42,032 bases of DNA from a virus (IMGVR_UViG_3300049617_000051:1-42032), one strand, 5' to 3'; positions 6,344-13,681 are shown, numbered from the stretch's first letter. A program made the numbers and translations. The notes: a model not told the origin generated them from the letters alone.

Positions 6344-7488
6344 ATACGCAGCAACAAGTCATCGTGCGCGACAGCGAAGAAACCACGAGCGGTCTTCCGG
6401 CCGGCTTCGAGGCTGGTGGAAGCCTTGCGATCGGTCTCGCCCGCGCTGAGATCGACCAACAAATCCTCACCGCCCGCGCCATGCCGCGGAGCATCACCAG
6501 GGCTGTCCAGAACATCACGACGCTGGCGACGCTTGATGAAGCCAGCGCGGAGGAATGCGTCTACGCGCTGCCGCGGGCCGGGAAAGCGATCAAAGGCCCA
6601 AGCATCCGTCTCGCCGAGATAATCGCCGGCCAGTGGGGCAACTGCCGCGTCGGCGCGCGCGTGGTCCATGTCGACCGCTTCGAGAAGTTTGTCGAGGCCG
6701 AGGGTGTATTTCACGACTTGGAAACCAACACCGCGACAACCTCGCGTGTGCGGCGCCGGCTTTCAAACAAGCGTGGCGATCTCCTCGCCGAAGACATGAT
6801 CATCGTCACGGGCAATGCCGCCTGCGCCATCGCGAAGCGCAACGCCATTCTGGGCGGTGTTCCGAAGGCCGTTTGGCGCAAGGCCTATGACGCTGTCGAA
6901 GCGGTCGTCGCTGGTGATATCAAGACATTATCGGAGCGGCGCGGAAAGGCCATACAGGCCTTTGGCGCCTTCGGCGTCACGCCAGAGCAGATATTCACGG
7001 CGCTCGGCGTGGGTGGCCTCGAGGATATTGGGTTGGAGCATCTCTCGACCCTCACCGCGTCTAGGTCGGCGCTGAAGAGCGGCGAAGCGACGATCGACGA
7101 GCTGTTCCCGAAGATCGACGCCAAAGGGCCCAAGATGACGATGGCAGAGCGTCTAGATGCGCTGGCCGAAGAAAAAACAGACACGACGGTCGACCAGCCG
7201 TCGAACGGAGCGGCTTCCGGGACCCAGCTGCCCGGTGAGCCGCAAGCGGGCGTGGGAACGTCATCGTCCCCCCAGGCGTCTTCCACGCCCGCGACGCTCA
7301 GCGACGACGATGGGGCATTGCTGGCCGATCTGACGGCTACCGGCGCGGCGCGCGCGGAGTCCGGCTCGATCGCGCTGAGGGAGTTCCTTGATGGTCTCAC
7401 GCCTTACGAGCGCAAGCTGCTGCCCAACGACCTCGTGGTCGCGTGGGTGTCGAAGGCGCGGTTGGCCTCGGCGGGAGCGGGCAGATGA
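6340..7488 (+). CDS. Probable recombination partner of the YqaJ exonuclease
   Basis: A protein of 382 residues. Residues about 25-250 form one conserved-looking domain (RAMPRSITRAVQNITTLATL, CVYALPRAGKAIKGPSIRLAE, DMIIVTGNAACAIAKRNAIL), a set of blocks I recall from phage proteins encoded beside YqaJ or other exonucleases. Residues ~270-335 are a low-complexity Thr/Ser/Pro/Gly linker, followed by a short C-terminal helical domain. Translational coupling (ATGA) to the exonuclease suggests the two act together, perhaps as an annealing protein, but RecT and Erf signatures are not evident. The next gene again overlaps by ATGA. Confidence 0.65.
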   Translation: MNTQQQVIVRDSEETTSGLPAGFEAGGSLAIGLARAEIDQQILTARAMPRSITRAVQNITTLATLDEASAEECVYALPRAGKAIKGPSIRLAEIIAGQWGNCRVGARVVHVDRFEKFVEAEGVFHDLETNTATTSRVRRRLSNKRGDLLAEDMIIVTGNAACAIAKRNAILGGVPKAVWRKAYDAVEAVVAGDIKTLSERRGKAIQAFGAFGVTPEQIFTALGVGGLEDIGLEHLSTLTASRSALKSGEATIDELFPKIDAKGPKMTMAERLDALAEEKTDTTVDQPSNGAASGTQLPGEPQAGVGTSSSPQASSTPATLSDDDGALLADLTATGAARAESGSIALREFLDGLTPYERKLLPNDLVVAWVSKARLASAGAGR

Positions 7489-7709
7489 CACCGCGCTCCC
7501 CCGCTGAGATCCGCGCCGAGATCACCCGCTGGTCAGACATGATCCGCGAGAAGCGGACCGTCCGCGAGCGACCACGCGCCACGCCTCGCGGTGAGATCGA
7601 ATACGCAGCGGCGTCAATTGAAGGAGCCGCAGCGGCGATTATTGTTTCGACGTTGGCGTGGGTTCTCGGCGAGATGGCATCGCCGACGGTGAGGGTGAAG
7701 ATCAAATGA
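7485..7709 (+). CDS. Hypothetical protein with one hydrophobic segment
   Basis: A protein of 74 residues starting in an ATGA overlap. It has a basic N-terminal half (SDMIREKRTVRERPR) and an Ala-rich apolar helix (AAAASIEGAAAAIIVSTLAWVLG) that may be membrane-associated. The stop overlaps the next start. Unknown function. Confidence 0.5.
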   Translation: MTPRSPAEIRAEITRWSDMIREKRTVRERPRATPRGEIEYAAASIEGAAAAIIVSTLAWVLGEMASPTVRVKIK

Positions 7710-7849
7710 GCGCCAAGCTAACCGAAATGAGAGAAACTGCCCTCAAATTTCCAGTGTTTGATCCGGAGCGACAAATAGATGGTCGTTTCTTTTGGTTCGC
7801 TGAGCGTGATGTTTCAGTAGGGCTAACCGCAAATGTGGGGCTGGAATGA
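7706..7849 (+). CDS. Short protein, probable 5' half of a gene split by TGA
   Basis: This 47-residue product has an ATGA start and ends at TGA 7847-7849. The reading frame stays open and protein-like straight after this stop (IRYADGRPLWQLSLC...) and continues to 8140. The residues before (FFWFAERDVSVGLTANVGLE) and after the stop read as consecutive strands. I therefore suspect one ancestral 144-residue gene, broken by a nonsense change, or a real two-gene arrangement. Readthrough is an alternative. No family name is assigned. Confidence 0.45.
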   Translation: MSAKLTEMRETALKFPVFDPERQIDGRFFWFAERDVSVGLTANVGLE

Positions 7850-7888
7850 ATCCGCTATGCGGACGGTAGACCACTCTGGCAACTCAGC

Positions 7889-8140
7889 TTGTGCTGGTGG
7901 CAAGGCGGTCATCGTCTGCCGGTGCTCCGTTGGAGCCCAACAAAGTGGCGGAAAGCCGAAGCAATCAGGGACAAAATCATGCGAGGCGTCGGAACCGATG
8001 AGCCGTGGATCGTCGAAGAGATGAGCAAACAACTTGGCGATCAGGCCTTTGCGGTCCACTATCGCCGGCCGCTCAAGATAGAAGAGGTCGCGCGCATGGG
8101 GCAGACAACCGAAGTGCGGCAGAGACTAGGGAGGGGCTGA
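7889..8140 (+). CDS. Short protein, probable 3' half of the split gene
   Basis: An 83-residue product if TTG 7889 is used; ATG 7979 is a shorter alternative (53 residues). The frame is the same as that of 7706-7849 and opens directly after that stop. It contains a Trp-rich segment (LRWSPTKWRKAEAIRD) and FAVHYRRPLKIEEVARMG. No good ribosome site precedes TTG 7889, which supports the view that this is the detached C-terminal part of one gene. Its stop overlaps the next ATG (TGATG). Confidence 0.45.
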   Translation: MCWWQGGHRLPVLRWSPTKWRKAEAIRDKIMRGVGTDEPWIVEEMSKQLGDQAFAVHYRRPLKIEEVARMGQTTEVRQRLGRG

Positions 8141-8313
8141 TGGCCGACGAGCGTTCCGATACCCGTGCCAGCCGCGACGGTCTTGGCCGCAACCCCGCCG
8201 ACGCCAAGCGGAAAGCAGCGCAGGCAAAGGCGACCAACAAGTCCAGCATCACGAAGCGGCAGAAGTTCGTGCCCGTGACGCTGGCCAAGGTTGGCGTGCG
8301 GGAGAAAAGCTGA
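8140..8313 (+). CDS. Small basic hypothetical protein
   Basis: A 57-residue, Lys/Arg-rich protein (AKRKAAQAKATNKSSITKRQK) whose ATG overlaps the previous stop. It could bind nucleic acid by charge, but no fold is apparent. A 16-codon frame (8313-8363) is coupled after it and leads to the next gene; I do not call it. Confidence 0.45.
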   Translation: MADERSDTRASRDGLGRNPADAKRKAAQAKATNKSSITKRQKFVPVTLAKVGVREKS

Positions 8314-8373
8314 TGGGTGGCAATTCCAACTTTCTTGGCTGCAATTTTCGCAGCGCCGTCTGAGGTTTGAGCC

Positions 8374-9816
8374 ATGGGCAAGTATACCAAAATTGAGTGG
8401 GCTGACGCAACGTGGAATTGCATTCGGGGATGCTCCCGCGTCTCGCCAGGGTGTGGAGGCCCCGGCAAGCACGGCGGATGCTACGCGGAGGCCATCGCAG
8501 CGCGATTCAGCGACCCAGGCCAACCATTCCATGGCTTTGCCGAAAGAACAGCCAACGGCCCTCACTGGACCGGGAAAGTGGAATTGGTAGAGGACAGATT
8601 GACGCTACCTCTCAAGTGGCGCAACCCGGCCCGCATTTTCGTCAGTTCGACGTCCGACCTGTTCCATGAGAAATTGCCGGACGCATGGATCGACCGCGTC
8701 TTCGCAGTGATGGCGCTCGCGCCGCAACACACGTTCCAATGCCTTACGAAAAGATCGAAGCGGATGCGGGAATATTGCAGCGACGAGAATACGCCGTTCC
8801 GAATTGCCCAAGCGATCGACGCCATGCAGGGTGATGACGTCGGCCCCGAAGAGATACGGCCAATCTCCGGCTATCCGGGCTACTTCGCATCATCTCTAGG
8901 CGTTATCTACACAGAACATCGTGGCCCGCGCCGCGCCATGAAGCCGGACGTTGGTGAGCAGGGTCACAGCCGCGTTCAACTGCATCGCGAGGGTGCTGGA
9001 CGTTATGGCGATAGGCTCCTAGTTCACAGGGTCATCTTGGAAACGTTCGTTGGTCAGGCCCCGATGCTTGAAACGCAAGGCCGACATCTCGATCGCAATC
9101 CGCAGAACAACGCCGCACGCAATCTTCAGTGGGGCGATCAGCCGTCGAACTGGCAAGACAGTAAGCGTCACGGAACGCATCGCCGATATTCCAAGTTGAC
9201 CCAAAGCGACGCGAACGCGATTCGTCAGCGGCACGCTGCTGGCGAAACTGGCGAAGCGCTCGCGCGCGAGTTCGACATCTCTGCCACGCAAATCCGCAAC
9301 ATCGCCTCCGGTCGGCAGTGGAACGTTGAGCCTCCGATCTCTTGGCCACTCGAAAATTGTTGGCTCGGCGTCTCCTGCGAAGATCAGACCCGTGCCGACG
9401 AGCGCATCCCCGACCTGCTCGCGACCCCGGCGGCCGTGCGGTTTATTTCGGCAGAGCCGCTGTTGGGCAGAATCGATTTCAAATCGTGCTGGTTGAGCCG
9501 GATGACGCTTTGCGGCCATTGTCCGTCTTCAGACGAAGGGACGCCTATCACGTGCGAATGCGCCAACGAGCGCCTCGATCAAATCATCGTAGGTGGTGAA
9601 TCCGGCCCATGCGCGCGCCCGATGCAGGTCGAATGGGCGCGGTCTATCGTCAAGCAATGCCAAGCCGCCAGGGTTTCTGTGTTCGTGAAACAGATGGGCG
9701 CTAATCCGGTATGGAGCGATGGCGCGTTCCTCAATCTTCGCGACCGCAAGGGCGGCGATATGGCCGAATGGCCGGAAGATTTGCGGGTGCGCCAAATGCC
9801 GGGAGCGCAGCCATGA
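8374..9816 (+). CDS. DUF5131 (Gp37/Gp68) protein with in-frame HNH endonuclease insertion
   Basis: The 480-residue protein is much longer than a usual DUF5131 protein (about 250-330). Residues 1-~158 give the family N-terminus: KIEWADATWNC, a Cys cluster (CIRGCSRVSPGC, GGCYAEA) like an Fe-S binding motif, and IFVSSTSDLFHE. Residues ~317-480 give the C-terminus (WPLENCWLGVSCEDQ, VRFISAEPLLG, IIVGGESGPCARPM). Between them, residues ~159-316 are a complete NUMOD4-HNH_3 homing endonuclease: EIRPISGYPGYFASSLG, HRVILETFVG, the H-x-D...N...N core (GRHLDRNPQNNAARNLQW) and a NUMOD-like HTH (ALAREFDISATQIRNIASG). No intein splice residues are seen, so the product is probably one fused chain. DUF5131 proteins are radical-SAM-like; their phage role is unknown. 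The start has no strong ribosome site. Confidence 0.8.
   Translation: MGKYTKIEWADATWNCIRGCSRVSPGCGGPGKHGGCYAEAIAARFSDPGQPFHGFAERTANGPHWTGKVELVEDRLTLPLKWRNPARIFVSSTSDLFHEKLPDAWIDRVFAVMALAPQHTFQCLTKRSKRMREYCSDENTPFRIAQAIDAMQGDDVGPEEIRPISGYPGYFASSLGVIYTEHRGPRRAMKPDVGEQGHSRVQLHREGAGRYGDRLLVHRVILETFVGQAPMLETQGRHLDRNPQNNAARNLQWGDQPSNWQDSKRHGTHRRYSKLTQSDANAIRQRHAAGETGEALAREFDISATQIRNIASGRQWNVEPPISWPLENCWLGVSCEDQTRADERIPDLLATPAAVRFISAEPLLGRIDFKSCWLSRMTLCGHCPSSDEGTPITCECANERLDQIIVGGESGPCARPMQVEWARSIVKQCQAARVSVFVKQMGANPVWSDGAFLNLRDRKGGDMAEWPEDLRVRQMPGAQP
8848..9321 (+). mobile_element. HNH homing endonuclease domain inserted in DUF5131 gene
   Basis: The segment encodes NUMOD4, HNH_3 and a C-terminal DNA-binding repeat in the order found in free-standing phage HNH endonucleases, in frame within the host gene. 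The flanks match the uninterrupted family at a loop before WPLENCWLG. The boundaries are estimated to within about 15 bases from where the DUF5131 pattern stops and resumes. Confidence 0.65.
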
Positions 9817-10004
9817 GCGACAAGATCGTCGATATCACCGTCGAGATACGCGCCGAAACCGATAAGGCCGTCCAAGTCTACGACGGCAAGGTGACGGTTT
9901 GGTTGCCGAGGAGCCAAATCGAGATCGACCACGACTGCGCGGTGGGGGGATCGGTCAATGTCGTGATGCCGGAATGGCTCGCGGAAGAGCGGTGGCTGAT
10001 TTGA
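9813..10004 (+). CDS. Small hypothetical early protein
   Basis: This 63-residue, beta-rich, acidic protein (ITVEIRAETDKAVQVYDGK) starts in an ATGA overlap with the DUF5131 gene. It ends with the pattern VVMPEWLAEERWLI. Short proteins of this look are common in rhizobial phages beside DUF5131 (recall). Function unknown. Confidence 0.6.
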   Translation: MSDKIVDITVEIRAETDKAVQVYDGKVTVWLPRSQIEIDHDCAVGGSVNVVMPEWLAEERWLI

Positions 10005-10132
10005 CCGCCCCCGACACGTCCGACCTCGCCGTAACCTGCCGAAGACCGCGCCGAGCAGGTGATGATTTTCGCAGGCAATGTGATGACCAGAATAGGCGTC
10101 ACGCCGAACACGCTGCAATGAGGCAATAATCC

Positions 10133-10495
10133 ATGACCCTAGTCCAAGACCGTGACCCGCTGGCAGCCGCGCGCCGCGTGACCATCGACGAGGCCTCAGA
10201 GCAACGTCGGCCGGCTGAACTCGACCAGCGCACCGCCGACATGCGGGATGCCGCGTTGCTCAATGCCATTGCGGTCGCAAAGGCGCACGGCATGTCGCCA
10301 GAATGGACCGAAGCGGACGTCGCTCGCTGGCGCTACATGCGGACCATGACAGACGCGATTGCGGCAGGCGCCAACGAGGGCGAAGCGTTGCCGCAGGGGT
10401 TTGGGCCTGCGGTGCGCGCGCGACAGACCGAGGTGCTGTTGCGAATTGCAACCAAAGCAACGGCCTTTGTTCCCGAGCAGGAGACATCACGGTGA
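10133..10495 (+). CDS. Hypothetical early protein
   Basis: A protein of 120 residues, helical and charged (ADMRDAALLNAIAVAKAHGM), starting at ATG 10133 with GAGG 9 nt upstream. The final TGA overlaps a GTG start for the pentapeptide-repeat gene (GTGA). No family recognised. The 128 bp before it hold only a doubtful 19-codon frame (10062-10121). Confidence 0.55.
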   Translation: MTLVQDRDPLAAARRVTIDEASEQRRPAELDQRTADMRDAALLNAIAVAKAHGMSPEWTEADVARWRYMRTMTDAIAAGANEGEALPQGFGPAVRARQTEVLLRIATKATAFVPEQETSR

Positions 10496-11160
10496 AAATG
10501 GAAATCAGAAATCGCTGGACCGGGCAAACCCAGTTCATGGCCGAGATCGAGTGCGACGAAGATGCGTCTTGGCAGCTCAAAATTGGCCTTGCCGTCCGCT
10601 GGGCCTTGAGAACGAATACGGACCTCACGGGCGCGAATCTCACGTGCGCGGACCTCACGGGCGCGAATCTCACGTGCGCGAAGCTCACGGGCGCGGAGCT
10701 CACGTGCGCGAAGCTCAGGGACGCGAAGCTCATGGGCGCGAATCTCACGTGCGCGGACCTCACGGGCGCGAAGCTCAGGGACGCGAAGCTCATGGGCGCG
10801 AAGCTCACGTGCGCGAAGCTCAGGAGCGCGGACTTCACGGGCGTTCCTGTAATTAAAAACATCCACCGTAAGGTATTTGCTGCCGCGTCCCAGGACGCAG
10901 CGCTCGATATGTCCGTATGGCATACGTGCGAGACCACGCATTGCCTCGCAGGGTGGGTTACGACGCTGGCCGGCGACGCTGGCCAGCAGCTCGAAGAGCT
11001 GATCGGGACGGATGCCGCCGCCATGCTGATCTATATGGCTAGCGACCCCGACTTGGGGCGACTACCCGATTTCTATTGCGACAACGCATCCGCTTTGGCC
11101 GACATGAAGCTCCGCGCGGAAATTGAGGCGTCGAAATCGCCGGCGGCCGGCGGGGCATGA
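10492..11160 (+). CDS. Pentapeptide-repeat protein
   Basis: A protein of 222 residues. After a short N-terminal domain (MEIRNRWTGQTQFMAEIECD), residues ~43-120 are pentapeptide repeats of the A(D/N/K)L(T/x)G/C type (TDLTGANLTCADLTG), which fold as a right-handed quadrilateral beta-helix. Residues ~121-215 are a C-terminal domain with the DMSVWHTCETTHCLAGW and ASDPDLGRLPDFYC blocks, which I recall as the usual partner of these repeats in alphaproteobacterial phages. Start: GTG 10492 in a GTGA overlap; ATG 10498 is possible. In some families such repeats mimic DNA and bind gyrase, but nothing here proves this. Confidence 0.7.
   Translation: MKMEIRNRWTGQTQFMAEIECDEDASWQLKIGLAVRWALRTNTDLTGANLTCADLTGANLTCAKLTGAELTCAKLRDAKLMGANLTCADLTGAKLRDAKLMGAKLTCAKLRSADFTGVPVIKNIHRKVFAAASQDAALDMSVWHTCETTHCLAGWVTTLAGDAGQQLEELIGTDAAAMLIYMASDPDLGRLPDFYCDNASALADMKLRAEIEASKSPAAGGA
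10618..10844 (+). repeat. 15-bp tandem repeats of the pentapeptide tract
   Basis: The tract is built of near-identical 15-bp units such as GACCTCACGGGCGCG and AATCTCACGTGCGCG, in frame. The high nucleotide identity, also at third positions, means recent expansion or gene conversion. The array also leaves open reading frames in other frames and on the other strand; these are shadows. Confidence 0.75.
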
Positions 11161-11366
11161 CGCGCCGCGCCGCCACCGTCACCCAGGCCGAGATCACCCG
11201 CGTTGTAAAAGCCGTGCAAGCGGCGGGTGTCGTCGTAGGCAGGATCGAGGTTGACGCCAACGGCAAGATCATCGTCACATCGGCCCCACCCGGCGCGGCA
11301 ATGCCGCCAGCGGATGAGTTCGAGGCCTGGGAGGCCAAGCGTGCGAGTTTGTCTCAAAGGGATTAA
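11157..11366 (+). CDS. Small protein upstream of the integrase
   Basis: A protein of 69 residues beginning MTRRAATVTQAEITRVVKAV, start in an ATGA overlap. It has the pattern of a short strand/helix protein (VGRIEVDANGKIIV) with a C-terminal FEAWEAKR tail. I recall close relatives immediately upstream of tyrosine integrases in rhizobial phages. An excisionase role is possible from position only; no winged-helix excisionase pattern is visible. It overlaps the integrase start by 26 bp. Confidence 0.6.
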   Translation: MTRRAATVTQAEITRVVKAVQAAGVVVGRIEVDANGKIIVTSAPPGAAMPPADEFEAWEAKRASLSQRD

Positions 11367-12408
11367 GCGCACGACAACACGGCTCGCTGATGGTAGCCGC
11401 GTGACCTATTATTATGCTTGGCGGGGTGGCCCTCGCCTGCCGGGCAAGCCAGGGAGCGCAGAATTCGGCGCGGCCTACAACGCTGCCATCGCGCAGGCCC
11501 GGCCGAAGCGACACGACACGCTAGCCGCGATCCTCGACGCGTACCGAGACTCAGAGGCTTTCCGCGGGTTGGCGCCGCGTACGGCTGTAGACTACGAAAA
11601 GCACCTCGGCGCTATCGGAAAAGAATTCGGCGACCTCCCCATTTCTCTTCTCGCGGACAGGCGGGTGCGGGCGAAGTTCCTGGGTTGGCGCGACGAAATT
11701 GCCCGCAATAGCCCAAGGGGCGCGGATTACGTCTTTGCTATCTTCGCGCGCGCGCTGTCGTGGGCGCTCGACCGCGGGCTCACAGCAGCCAACCCGCTTG
11801 AAAAGCCGGGCCGGGTCTGGAAAGGCAACAGAAAAGACGCCGTCTGGGGGGACGTCGAGGAAGCGAACATGCGCGCCGCCTCTGGCCAAGCGCTGCGGCT
11901 CGCCATGACGTTGGCGCTTTGGACGGCCCAACGCCAGGGGGACATCCTCCGCATGACCTGGGCGGCCTACGATGGCCAAACGCTGCGCGTGCGCCAGGGC
12001 AAGACCCACGCGCAACTCATCATCCCCGTGAGCATGGCATTGAAAGCAGAACTCGACGCGGTGCAACGGGACGGCCTGTACATCATCAGTCATGGCGGAC
12101 GCCCCTACACGTCCGATGGGTTCCGGTCGGTTTGGAGCAAGGCCGCCGAGCGCGCCGGCATCGAAAAGTTGACGTTTCACGACCTGCGGGGGACCTTCGC
12201 GACCCGTGCTTACGAATGCGGCGCGACCGACGCCGAGGTCGCGGCCGTGACCGGCCACGGAGCTGTCGGGCAGGCGCACGCAACCCTCCGGCGCCACTAC
12301 CTACACCTCAATCTCGCGCTCGCCCGAGAATGCATCCGCAAGCTCGAAACGCGAACAAAGTTGGCAAACGTTTTGGCAAACGGCCGCGCAATCCAGGGCT
12401 CGAAGTAA
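11341..12408 (+). CDS. int: Tyrosine-family phage integrase
   Basis: A 355-residue protein from GTG 11341. The N-terminal arm and core-binding domain (TLAAILDAYRDSEAFRGL, to ~165) precede the catalytic domain, where all active residues are visible: Arg in LWTAQRQGD (~198), Lys in RQGKTH (~221), H-x-x-R in FHDLRGTFATRA (~280-283), His in TGHGAVG (~306) and the nucleophile Tyr in RRHYLHLN (~320). It recombines attP with a host attB. The 45-nt tRNA-Lys 3' end 20 bp downstream is its probable core site. The start is the first one after the upstream conserved gene; a longer frame back to 11251 lies inside that gene and looks non-coding. Confidence 0.88.
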   Translation: MRVCLKGIKRTTTRLADGSRVTYYYAWRGGPRLPGKPGSAEFGAAYNAAIAQARPKRHDTLAAILDAYRDSEAFRGLAPRTAVDYEKHLGAIGKEFGDLPISLLADRRVRAKFLGWRDEIARNSPRGADYVFAIFARALSWALDRGLTAANPLEKPGRVWKGNRKDAVWGDVEEANMRAASGQALRLAMTLALWTAQRQGDILRMTWAAYDGQTLRVRQGKTHAQLIIPVSMALKAELDAVQRDGLYIISHGGRPYTSDGFRSVWSKAAERAGIEKLTFHDLRGTFATRAYECGATDAEVAAVTGHGAVGQAHATLRRHYLHLNLALARECIRKLETRTKLANVLANGRAIQGSK

Positions 12409-12427
12409 GCTAAGCCTTTGATTTCGA

Positions 12428-12472
12428 TGGTGGGCGCACAAGGGCTCGAACCTTGGACCCGCTGATTAAGAG
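12428..12472 (-). other. attP: Attachment site core: 3' end of tRNA-Lys(CUU)
   Basis: On the minus strand the segment reads as a tRNA from the anticodon loop (CTCTTAA, anticodon CUU) to the end: TCAGC anticodon-stem strand, T-arm CAAGG-TTCGAGC-CCTTG, TGCGCCC acceptor strand, A and CCA. The 5' half is absent: the bases upstream (GCGGC) do not pair with TCAGC. This is the usual form of an integrase core site that rebuilds the tRNA 3' end on insertion. It lies 20 bp after the integrase. Phage genes continue on both sides, so attP of a non-integrated genome is more likely than attL or attR. Confidence 0.75.
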
Positions 12473-12578
12473 GCCGCTTGCGGCGTTGAAATCGTTAAGT
12501 GGTTTTGGCAAATGGCCATGAAAGCTGCCTCCGAATATCAATGGGATACGATGAATTTGGCAAACGGATTTCAGCAAC

Positions 12579-12611
12579 AAAAAAGCCCCGCAGCCAAGTG
12601 GCCCGGGGCTT
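12579..12611 (-). terminator. Rho-independent terminator of the lysis/late operon
   Basis: Read on the minus strand, AAGCCCCG, a 17-nt loop region with further pairing, and CGGGGCTT are followed by a run of six T. It lies 23 bp after the stop of the last late gene at 12634, so it ends the long leftward late transcript before the attachment site and integrase. Confidence 0.8.
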
Positions 12612-12633
12612 GAGATAAGCGAAGACGGAACGC

Positions 12634-13116
12634 TTAAAACCCGTACAGCCACACGACCAGCGAGATGATGAACACACCGCCGGCCACAGCCGAGCCGAGC
12701 CTGATCCACGCCCGGCGGGGGAACTTTCCGTCTATGACCTCGGGCGCCGATAGGTGGCACACCCCGCCCAGTGTGGTCAGGGCTATCATGGCGGTGTGCA
12801 AATGGGTATTGAAAAATGTAATATCTTTGCCCATCGCGCGACCGACCAGCGAATAGATGCGCTCCCCCGCAATCGCAATCCAGGCCAGCCAAATGCCTAG
12901 CGCCAGGATGCCGCCACGCGTCGGCACCCGCGTCCGTAGCGCGTCCGTAGCGTTTTCCAAATAGGCGAATGCGACGCCGATCCCGGTTGCGATCAGCAGC
13001 GAATTCTCGATTTCGATGAGCTGCACCGGCGTGAAGAAGAAAGTACAGAGAACCCAGACTGCGATGAGAAGAGCGAAAATCTGGCCCAAATGGCTGCGGA
13101 TGATTTCCTCGAGCAC
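12634..13116 (-). CDS. Multi-pass membrane protein, lysis region
   Basis: A protein of 160 residues from GTG 13116 (AGGGA 8 nt upstream). At least four apolar segments are visible: IFALLIAVWVLCTFFF (~13-28), LLIATGIGVAFAYL (~40-53), ILALGIWLAWIAIAG (~70-84) and AVAGGVFIISLVVWLYGF (~143-160). It is the last gene of the late transcript. Given the endolysin 1.3 kb upstream, a holin or antiholin is a reasonable candidate, but holins are too diverse to claim this from sequence alone. Confidence 0.6.
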   Translation of the reverse strand: MLEEIIRSHLGQIFALLIAVWVLCTFFFTPVQLIEIENSLLIATGIGVAFAYLENATDALRTRVPTRGGILALGIWLAWIAIAGERIYSLVGRAMGKDITFFNTHLHTAMIALTTLGGVCHLSAPEVIDGKFPRRAWIRLGSAVAGGVFIISLVVWLYGF

Positions 13117-13121
13117 CGACG

Positions 13122-13349
13122 CTATTCCCTATTCCGTTTCTGGTGTTCGAGCATGCTGTCGAGCAGCTGGTTTATGGGGGCCATGCTCGCGCGCACCTCG
13201 TCGGCCACTTGGTTGGATTTTGCGATCGATTGCCGCAATATTTGTGTGTTGACTTCTACCGCCGCGCGAACGACCTGCGGCTCGTCACGCCGGGCCGTCC
13301 CTACGACGAGGAACGGGAAGGCGTGCGTGAAAAACTCCCTCAGCACCAT
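13122..13349 (-). CDS. Small helical protein, lysis region
   Basis: A protein of 75 residues from ATG 13349 with GAGG 7 nt upstream. A short apolar N-terminal stretch (FFTHAFPFLVVGTA) is followed by a long helix likely to form a coiled coil (VEVNTQILRQSIAKSNQVAD). It may be a membrane-anchored accessory protein of the lysis cassette. Five bases separate it from the next gene's start. Confidence 0.55.
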   Translation of the reverse strand: MVLREFFTHAFPFLVVGTARRDEPQVVRAAVEVNTQILRQSIAKSNQVADEVRASMAPINQLLDSMLEHQKRNRE

Positions 13350-13353
13350 ATCG

Positions 13354-13680
13354 CTACCTCGGCGGTGATGGCGGCAGAAGCGACGTCATTTCGAGTTGCA
13401 CGCGGCGCTCGACCTGGGTGAGTTGCCACATGGTCGTAAAATTCCCCAGGGCTCGGGAAATCTCTCCTTGTGACGCGTCGCGAGCGACTGACGCTGCGTT
13501 GGAACTCTCGACCACCGCCTTCAGCGCGATCGCCTCGGCGATACGCAAATCGTTGCATCGCCGAAGCTCGGCTCGCGTTCGCTCGTGATCGTATTTCTCC
13601 CATGCCCACATCACGAGGAAAACCGCTCCCAGCGGCCCAAACACGGGAACTATCTTTTCGAGCGTATCGAGCCATTCCAA
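13354..13680 (-). CDS. Membrane-anchored coiled-coil protein, i-spanin candidate
   Basis: A protein of 108 residues from TTG 13680 (AAAGG 8 nt upstream). One N-terminal membrane segment (FGPLGAVFLVMWAW, ~13-27) is followed by a long charged helix (KYDHERTRAELRRCNDLRI...). This topology is that of an inner-membrane spanin subunit (Rz type), which bridges to an outer-membrane lipoprotein at lysis. A tiny lipoprotein encoded at 13996-14103 could be the partner, though the order is the reverse of the usual Rz/Rz1 and another small gene lies between. Candidate only. Confidence 0.55.
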   Translation of the reverse strand: MEWLDTLEKIVPVFGPLGAVFLVMWAWEKYDHERTRAELRRCNDLRIAEAIALKAVVESSNAASVARDASQGEISRALGNFTTMWQLTQVERRVQLEMTSLLPPSPPR

Positions 13681-13681
13681 C

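Noticed and set aside
8313-8363. 16-codon frame coupled (TGATG) before the DUF5131 gene
   Set aside because: Too short to judge; may only serve to couple translation to the next gene.
10062-10121. 19-codon frame between two early genes
   Set aside because: A weak ribosome site and no family; possible but not supportable.
10333-10941. Minus-strand frame over the pentapeptide repeats (Arg-Glu-Leu-rich)
   Set aside because: Mirror of a 15-bp DNA repeat that stays open in several frames; the plus-strand protein has the known repeat pattern and an extra conserved domain.
12428-12480. Functional tRNA gene
   Set aside because: Only the 3' part from the anticodon loop is present; the 5' acceptor, D-arm and matching anticodon stem are missing.
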